Source of the DNA: Lunularia cruciata
Taxonomy: Eukaryota; Streptophyta; Marchantiopsida; Lunulariales; Lunulariaceae
NCBI GenBank assembly: GCA_948567375.1
Contig: OX419759.1
Span: 6,912,744-6,976,743, forward strand
DNA length: 64,000 nucleotides
Direction of reading: 5' to 3'
Part shown: positions 56,541-64,000 of the stretch, piece after piece
How positions within the stretch are numbered: position 1 is the stretch's first letter
Layout of the letters: the number at the start of each line of letters is the position of its first letter
Notes under the pieces: generated by a model
Seen by the model: only the letters and a program-made list of their open reading frames with translations
Database searches by the model: none
Told to the model about the DNA's origin: nothing
Made by a program: the position numbers and the translations under genes

Positions 56541-59139
56541 CTGGTAGGCCTCAATGAACAAACTAGATCACCCGCTGTATGGAACTGTACCCATTTGCAG
56601 ATTACAGACGCAAAGAATGTTTTCATCTATCTGGGTCAAAAGTAACTGGTGTCCCAGTCACTTGATGCAGTTGCGTATCCCTTGTTTCACCTTTGTTTAC
56701 TGGACCACAGTGCCAGGTTTGAGTTCTTCCCCGGAAGTAGGCCATTGACTTCGCCTGATGAGTAATCATGTAAATTGCTTGAAACTTAGACCATGTATCT
56801 GCTGAAGCGAATCTCTAATAACTGTAGTTATAGAAATCGACGTGCTTCTTGGAGTGGAAGTAGATAGCTGGCGGTTGAGAGAGTACTGAGCTGTGGAAAA
56901 CTAAAGTTTTCCATGAGAGTTTGTCTTGTACCACATCAAGTATATGGTACACACATCAATCCAGCTGCGAGTGATAAAGTACACCCCGCTCAAAGATCGG
57001 TCGATAGTCAAACTCTTGTTCCTTCTCCAGCCAGAGGAACGGCATAATCGTGATGATAATACTTTGTATGTAACTGCCTTGTTCAAGGGACCCGAAATTG
57101 CTTGGAACATCGTGACTTCATTGACCCCACGCAGGCGGCTGTGGATACGCGAAAATTCTCATCACATCACGGGGAATACGTGTTTGTCTTATTCACGACA
57201 TATCATACTCAGCTGCGTCAATGCCATGCACCTGGGATTATTGGTGCACTTCGTGCAGACTTTGGTCCTAACCAAGGCTTAGGGAGTCGTTTCTGTGACA
57301 GGATTAAATTGTGGCCGAAGGAAAGGAAAAATTGTGGACACATGTACAGAGGATTGAGTTACAGGAAGGGCAGTATGGGCTACAGTAGTATCGTGTGCAG
57401 GAAGCGAGGGGGAACATCTATTCCTTTTCAGTGAAATAGTACCGCGTGCCGGACGTGAAGGTGCATATCTATGCATCTTAACCACCAGCACAAACGCAGA
57501 ATTCACGAGGTAGGAATGCTTGTCATCTGTAGGAAATTTCCAATTATCATGGGCCAGCTTTTAGGCAGAAAAGGCTCCAGGTCGCTGTTTGAAAAAAGCG
57601 ACACTCCATCTGATGCCATACAAACGGAACCAACCCCAGAAGAAAGGATTCAGGTCTAAGATGAGGAAACGATCGAGCTAAGGTACAATCCAAGTACTTA
57701 CTGAAAAGGCCATGAAGGGGTCTGTTTATTCTCCAAGCCCATTCAAGGGATGTAACAGAGCTGCAAGTCTGTTTTGCTCTAACACGGAGAAAGAGGTTAG
57801 AAGTCAAGATCCTACCAACTGGTAAAGTTTCAAGCAGGCGAGAAGGACGTTTGGGAACAATCACTCCAGCAAGTCACGTTGTAACACACAAGATTTATGC
57901 TTCGCTCCTTGCTAGTGGCCGGGGTATCTCCCCTATGCTGCATACTGTACTCACATAAATGGATATTAATTCAATATTACTTCAGCCTCCAATACAGCTT
58001 AAGATGAACAGTATGATCTGCCGTCCGTACTCAAGAGCAATTCGGATGGAGCAATATTCCTGCCACGTGACTATCAGTTTGACGAAGTCTCTGTAGTTAG
58101 TAAAAGGGCTATGTGTCGTAATTTATGAACTAAGGGGCCCTTGATAGCCCCAATTCAGCCCATGAATAATAATGTACAAACTGTAGCATCAATCGTGTGT
58201 TTCTATCTACCTTCCTAATCTTGCACCTATTTGGTGAAGTACGTAAAGCTTCTTCCACCATGCCAAAGATGGCTCTCATCAGGTCCTACAAAAGCAGCTT
58301 TGGAAGCCTTACAACTTAAACTGTTCAACTCAAGTCGAAAGTCTCTTCTTCTACGCTCTCGTATGGTGCGGGGTAAACAGGTCAAACTTTCACTCTCCCA
58401 CCACGCCTGTCTGCATTCTCTTGTCAATCAGAGTCGAATGGTACGCGGCAGGCAGTACATGTTCGGGGAGGACACGAGGCTGTGCTTGAGTTCCTTCTCC
58501 GAGCCAGAGACAATAGCGATAGAAAGTGCTAGATATAGCAGATCTTATCTGCACAACGAGACCTTAGCACTCATGTTGCCGTGGCCAGTAGCAACCAGAT
58601 TGGAGCAACAGGAACATCGATAGACGTGCTGCCCATCAACCTCTATCTAAGACTCGTCTCTTCTTCTGGCCGTGGATAGCCAATATGACCAGTCGTCTCT
58701 ACGGAATTTGGATCTGCGCTGCTTTACGACAACTCGACCTACAAATGAGGAAGACACGATTCGGACCTTCATACCGTGTGAGGAGCGGAAGCAATGGTTC
58801 TATAAAAAATTAAGAATTAATCCCATCCTCCTACATCTATACCATTTCCAAAGAAGCCCGAAAAATACTATATCATCAAAAATTAATCACTTACAACACT
58901 AAAATTGCAAGTAACCTATAACATCCTCAGCTCAATAGCAGTACCCGCCAGTCATCTACTGACGTATGGCGCAGAGGCTTGGGTGCATCACTCCCGACTC
59001 AAGGGTGACAATCACACATAGTTTTTTAATGAAGTCCATTCAACCGGCCATTGAATCAACACAACCTCGACTCTCCAACAGCTTCCCGTATCCTTTCTAG
59101 GGCTTCTCCCAAATCATGGCAGGGGAGCTTCTGCACTTC
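56541..59139. other. Intergenic, no gene supported
   Basis: Several overlapping ORFs of 60-130 codons on both strands (for example 58231-58623) were examined. None shows a domain, signal peptide or repeat structure I recognise, and their amino-acid composition looks random. The last part is the 3' flank of the SAUR gene. Confidence 0.45.
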
Positions 59140-59646
59140 TCATAGGAGTGGTCGGTTGAGTGCCTCCGATGCCGGAGGCGAGGACGCATACAAATCCATC
59201 ATGTCTTCGATGTCGGCATAGCGAGTTCTTGTGTCATGATTCTCAATGAGCCTGAGCAGATGCTCAAACATGAAGGTCTCGCAGGCAATGAGGAGGCCTC
59301 CCTCGTGGTGGAATCCGAACTCCTCGGCAGATCTTTGGAGCAACGCCTTGAACAGAGGATGACTAAGATAATGTGTATCAATCACGTACCTTCTTCTCTC
59401 GGTTCCCACATACACAACCAAACACCCAGCAGGCACATCCTGGGGGGCCCAATTGGGGCAGTCGTCGTCTGAATCAGAGTCGGACAAGTACCAATGCGAC
59501 CGGTGGTGGTGGTGACGGTGCCAAATTCTCGAAGCGCATCTTGGAGTTGAATCAGAGGAACGAGTTGCGGACGGATGCCTGTGCCAGTGCCACCGTCGCA
59601 CCATCTTGCGCAGATTGATCCCTTGCATTTTGCCTGCCTCAAACAC
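59140..59646 (-). CDS. SAUR-family (small auxin-up RNA) protein
   Basis: A single-exon protein of 168 residues. The SAUR domain occupies about residues 71-137: VPAGCLVVYVGTERRRYVID, HYLSHPLFKALLQRSAEEFG, then a Gly-rich turn and IACETFMFEHLLRLIE, in the order and length usual for the family (the EEFGF and C/P-F motifs are visible). The N-terminal 70 residues are longer than in many SAURs and rich in His, Arg, Ser and Asp (HRHHHHRSHWYLSDSDSDDD). The first Met (59646) is used; Met7, in MQGINLRKMV, resembles a typical SAUR start and is an alternative. SAURs of flowering plants inhibit PP2C.D phosphatases to activate plasma-membrane H+-ATPases and cell expansion; that role here is inferred. Intronless structure is normal for SAURs. 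Confidence 0.92.
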   Translation of the reverse strand: MFEAGKMQGINLRKMVRRWHWHRHPSATRSSDSTPRCASRIWHRHHHHRSHWYLSDSDSDDDCPNWAPQDVPAGCLVVYVGTERRRYVIDTHYLSHPLFKALLQRSAEEFGFHHEGGLLIACETFMFEHLLRLIENHDTRTRYADIEDMMDLYASSPPASEALNRPLL

Positions 59647-61554
59647 ACAAGATGAACTCGACCCCGACCGCGCTAGATTACAACACGAACAACGCTCGTA
59701 CTACAGGTGAGGCTGGAATTCCATACGTCTATCCACTATTCTATATCGTCCTCGTCGTCAACACCACCGGTACACTCTAGATCGATCATTGCCTGTTTCT
59801 GCCTAGACCTTCCAAATCCATATAATGCGTCGCCTAACGAGACGAAAACGCACAGATCTCCGGCGCCAATATTCCAACCCTACGAACTTTCAAAACAGGA
59901 CCTCTAACCCCCGATGCAGCTACTTCGCCAGGAGAATGTACTCAAGGCCAATTGGCAGCTTGAACTAATTGACAGTAACTTCCCCTTCTCGTGTCACAAT
60001 TAAATATGATCGCAGAAATCGTTCTCAAAAGAAGACCTCCACCATACCTGTTCGTAAAGACCACGAAAACTATCAACAAACACGTCGACAGCGATTAATG
60101 CCTCTTTCTAGAAAACCCCCGATCTCTGTGGGATCAAGTTCCGCTGACCGAAAGCCCAAATACCTGTCTGACTGACTCGCCCTCGCCCTACCCCAGAGTT
60201 GCGTGCGCGCATGATACAATTCCCGTAACCACTAACGACCAATCCCGTATCTCGCCTAGTCTAGCCCCAACTAACAAGCCGCCGCAGGAGAGGACACCGC
60301 AACAGAAAATACAACAAACACTAAACGTCTCTATCTCTGATGATTGCTTCTTATCCGACGCTGACCTTGCCGTAATCAATCAGAATGCTCTCGAATTCCA
60401 ACGAGTATTTTTCCACTGTCAATCAACCAAGAACGAATCAACCCAAACACAATCAAGGCCGAAACTTAACGCAGAGACACGACGACGCCAGTAGTCCGTC
60501 CTCCGCGCCAACAAAAGGTGTTTTACTAACCACGTAAGCCAGAGCCAGCACGAGCCGCTGTGCTGAGAGATGAGATACACCTCCCTCTCTTCCTTCCTTC
60601 CTTCCTTTGCATCAACAATCGCTTGCTCGCCGCGCCTCAACCACACATGCACAGACGGAAGCTCAAATCGAACTCAACTCGCATGAGTACTCCACACAGG
60701 TTTGCTCGAAATGACGCGCGAATCACACATGCCGCAATCACAAGCAGAATGAATCCAAATCGCTATCAAACCACCTGCAATTTGAGTAGATCGAGGCCAA
60801 ACAGCGAACACAAACGCGAAGGAGACGACGAGAGCGCACACAAGAGGGACAGAGATTGGAGAGAGACCAGACGAGATGCGGGGTGACGAGTTTATTCAAA
60901 GAAGAGGCGCGGACCACGTGGACACGGGACGACCGGCACCTGAAACAGGCGGTCGCGGCGCCTGGATGGAGCTGGCAGTTACTGAACTGTACGTAAACCC
61001 TTCATCTCCGTACTGGATGTGTACGAGTAGCTTTTTACCCTTAAAAAGTCAAATGTACACGCCATGCAACCAGATCTACGATCCTCGCCGGAGATTCCCG
61101 CCCTTAATTCCTTCCCTGGAGATGATTGACCATCGAATTCAATTCCAAGCCGCGTAAAAGCAAGCCAGATTCGAGCTTACTTCCTCCAGGACTTTGTTAC
61201 CTCCTCGGGTAAGTTCCGCGCCTGGAATCGCACGATCTCGTTTCCAACTGCTGCCCTTCATCTCTGGTAACCGGTTAACAGCCGGTTTCGGGACTTACTA
61301 CTGGTGTCCGTTCCCTGTTTTCCAATCTCTTCTTTGTGTTCCTTCTTTGACATTTTCCACGTGGAAGATGGCTGAGACACTAAAGACTGTGTCGTACTTA
61401 ACACTTGGATACTAGTGTTACGTACTTTCTTTACCTTCCATACCGTTTATTTGCCGTCCTTTGACAAGCTTCATCTGGATACTACAGTTATGTGCTAATT
61501 GTTCTACCACATAAATCTGGATCTTGCGTGTGGTGATCGAAATATGGCACACTC
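59647..61554. other. Probable SAUR 5' region and intergenic DNA
   Basis: Less AT-rich than the rest of the window. 60592-60615 has a (CCTT)n microsatellite. No TGTCTC/GAGACA-type auxin response element pair was found convincingly. Short ORFs here are not supported. Confidence 0.45.
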
Positions 61555-61690
61555 CATAATGATTGGGCCTATTGGGGCTATTGTATAGTATTAGCCCCAT
61601 TGTACCTATTTTGTCTCACCCTTGTACATTTCATGGGGTCTTCCAATCCTTCGTGTTTTCTACGCGGTCGCCCTTTACCCTTTATAACAA
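61555..61690 (+). repeat. Dispersed repeat R, copy 7 (opposite orientation)
   Basis: Read on the plus strand: 'ttggggctattgtatag', 'ttagccccattgtacctattttgtctcacccttgtac', CATGGGGTCTTCCAATCCTT and TTTTCTACGCGGTCGCCCTT. This is the reverse complement of the core of copies 1-6. Confidence 0.8.
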
Positions 61691-63430
61691 CTATCAATTT
61701 CGCCGATCATGTGGGCCGGCTGGTTTATCTAAGTTTCCAATTTTAAAACGAAAAGATAATAATAAGTTGGAAGTCAAAAGCCTTTTTGGTTAAGGAATAC
61801 AGACTCCTTTTAATACATGGTCTCTCTGGTATTCCATATATGTATGCTGCGGCTAGCTTATCAGGAACATTTTGGGTTTTCTTGCTAACAATATTTTAAT
61901 CTTCTCGAAAGTATAAAACTCCGTTTTGAATTCTTATACTTTCTTTTGTGTATTCACACCTATGTTTAGTTTTGAGAAAGGATGAAATGAATTAAGATTC
62001 AAGTGAAAGAAAATAGGGTCTTTGGTCGAGATACATACAGTGTCAGCCCCAGTTCGATTAGGTTTTAACTGCATGGAATCAAAACTCTCACTCGATAAAA
62101 CGGAATACTCGCGAAACCGAATTAATTCACAAAACCCATGTTGTGGTTCAGGATCCATTTGGTTTTAAATCTTTGAACCACAACTTATTCCATTACCTGA
62201 AACCAAACCGATTAATTTGGTTTTGGTTCGAAAATGAACCCGGGAACAAGACCTAATATATACATATATTCAGTTTCTCGTATGCATGGAATACCACCCT
62301 CGATTATTCTAGAAATATGTTCTAGGGCTAAAATTTACAAGAAAAGAAAGGAAAACACATGCCAGAATGTGATGGGGTTTGTGGATGAGGGCCCATACTC
62401 CAAGTGTAAGTCCTACCCGAAATCCACAGGGTTGGCCTCGTAACCGATTTTCAATTCAAAAGTATTTAAAATAAAAAAATTGAGGAGAAGAATCAGTATC
62501 ACTTACATCAAATGATCTGATGTCACACACTATCATTCGAAATAGCAATTTTCGATGTTAGATACCCCATGCTTAACACTAAGCAAAAACCCATATTTCA
62601 AAAATAAGAAGTAGAAACAGCAGCATGTACACATCTGCGCATACCATTTTAGAAATCTCAATGCTGATGTTGATCAACAAAGTACATTTCTCGGGAATAT
62701 ACAACGCACACGATTATACTTAAGAAGAACCCCAGTCAATAAAAGAAATACCATGAAGATAAGAAAGAGAATACAAGGAGTAGAGATGCGTAAGAAAAAA
62801 AAGAAAAAAAGAAAAAGCTCCCCTAAAGAGAAGGACACTAATCGTGGAGGATGCCCGCTAAGTGAGTCCAATATTAGGCGAGCATTAGGAGGCATGTCTT
62901 CCTCAAGTAAGAGGAGAGAGAGGCTAAAGTGGGACGATAACAAAGATTTGAGGCTGCAAAAGCAAGCAGCAACAACCGGGCTATTATTCACTTAGGCATC
63001 CAAATCCATTGAACCTCAACTAGAACTACAGGTACTTGTCTTAATAGCGTTTTAGAAGGATCCAAAAATATCATACTTTTCTGCGGAAGGGGAGGGTAGA
63101 AGAAGCTGTGGTGCAAACGCGACACCATCTTCATTCAGTGTATGCATCAAATCAAAGGCAATCTTCTTGGTTCCCTGAGAATCTGGGGACGAGTCAAAGA
63201 GTTCTTAAGTTAGGAGAATCGTCAACCTTAATCCCTACATCCAAGAGAATAGAGTTTAACGAAAAGAAATCAGGAAAAAGGTATTATCAAGAAAATTTTG
63301 TATGATTGGGATCCACATGACTAACTCATGTGGAACCCGATGATTCTTCTATACAGCGAGTGGACATGATAACCAAACAAAAGAACGAGGAAAACAGATG
63401 CCACAAAACCAGATCAAAAAGGGTTTATAA
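61691..63430. other. Intergenic, no gene supported
   Basis: A plus-strand ORF at 62753-62995 starts with a Lys-run and has no recognisable domain; the antisense frame is Leu/Phe-rich. Neither is called. 62100-62240 repeats 'aaccgaattaatt' and 'ttggttt'-type words. Confidence 0.4.
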
Positions 63431-63432
63431 TC

Positions 63433-63955
63433 TGGTTATGTCTAAAAACCTATATTGGATATGAATACCAAAAGCTTTCTCCCTCTCGCCATTAAGTTTA
63501 AAGGCGATATCATTCACTAAAACATCAGTGGAACATAACCCACCATCACAATAGAAAGTGTAGGTATTTTGGCTTGAAAAGTGACTCACTCTCTGAGTCA
63601 TTCTTGGTTATGTCTAAAAACCTACATTGGAGTCGAATAACAAAGGTTTTCTCCCTCTCTCTCCATTCAGTTTAAAGGCGATTTCATCCACTAAAACATC
63701 AGTGGAACATAACCAACCATCACTCTAGAGAGTGCGGGTATTTTGGCTTAATAAGTGACTCATTCTCTGAGTCATATTTGGTTATGTCTAAAAACCTACA
63801 CTAGAGTCCAATTCCAAAGATTTTCCCTCTCTCCATAAGTTTATAGACGATTTCATCCACTAAAACATCAGTGGAGCATAACTCACCATCACTCTAGAGA
63901 GTGTAGGTATTTTGGCTTCAGAAGTGACTCACTCTCTGCGTCATACTTGTCGTGT
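63433..63955 (+). repeat. 173-bp tandem array, three units
   Basis: TGGTTATGTCTAAAAACCTA starts at 63433, 63605 and 63779. Each unit contains 'tttctccctctcNccattNagtttaaaggcgat', 'cactaaaacatcagtggaacataacc' and 'gtgNgggtattttggctt'. The first two end with an inverted TGACTCA...TGAGTCA pair; in the third the right arm is TGCGTCA. The array may continue beyond the window edge. Confidence 0.95.
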
Positions 63956-64000
63956 AAGACATGCTCATAGCATTGCTTCTGAGCCGATCTTATTGGCCCA

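Noticed and set aside
58231..58623. 130-codon plus-strand ORF
   Set aside because: Overlapped by another open frame on the minus strand, random-looking composition and no recognised motif.
62753..62995. Lys-rich 80-codon ORF resembling a nuclear or ribosomal basic protein
   Set aside because: The Lys run comes from an A-rich simple tract. The rest matches no ribosomal or histone family and the antisense frame is equally open.

Overview
This 64-kb window is nuclear DNA of a land plant, AT-rich and full of repeats. The best pointer to the organism is a resistance-type gene at about 4.1-8.1 kb that joins an alpha/beta-hydrolase domain to NB-ARC and LRR domains. This HNL class was first reported from liverworts (Marchantia), so a liverwort or another bryophyte is the most economical guess. 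That is an inference from one gene family. A U2 snRNA gene, a two-exon LEA protein, a SAUR protein and an arabinogalactan peptide fit any land plant.

Layout. 0-4 kb: no recognisable gene, one copy of a dispersed repeat (called R here) and a 145-bp duplication. 4.1-8.3 kb: the hydrolase-NB-ARC-LRR gene, whose LRR tail is broken by a nonsense codon and frameshifts, followed by an 80-bp minisatellite. 9-18 kb: relics of DNA-transposon genes (a PIF/Harbinger ORF1-like reading frame, an unidentified transposon-like ORF with 51-bp coding repeats, and a Harbinger-type DDE transposase). 18.2-20.4 kb: an almost complete Mutator-like element with terminal inverted repeats and a FAR1/MULE-type transposase carrying several stops. 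22-24.7 kb: R copies, an (AT)n tract and a perfect 30-bp hairpin. 25-35.6 kb: a nest of Ty3/gypsy elements. An old minus-strand pol is split by a plus-strand element with recognisable LTRs, primer-binding site and target-site duplication, and the left junction was later tandemly duplicated.

35.6-41 kb: mostly empty, with the arabinogalactan peptide gene at 38.1 kb and an R copy at 39.7 kb. 41.1-44.2 kb: a strongly strand-asymmetric purine-rich block of tandem arrays (51, 102, about 146 and 97 bp). 44.4-47 kb: a minus-strand LINE relic ending in a (TAAAA)n tail. 48.4-48.6 kb: U2 snRNA with its promoter. 49.3-51.9 kb: tandem repeats and a Ty1/copia relic. 53.2-53.7 kb: LEA gene. 59.1-59.6 kb: SAUR gene. 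63.4-63.95 kb: a 173-bp tandem array whose units carry a TGACTCA/TGAGTCA inverted repeat.

The host genes do not form an operon or cluster. Each is an independent unit, and all lie outside the transposon-dense 9-36 kb core. All exon models and homologies were read by eye from sequence motifs; no search or alignment program was run.
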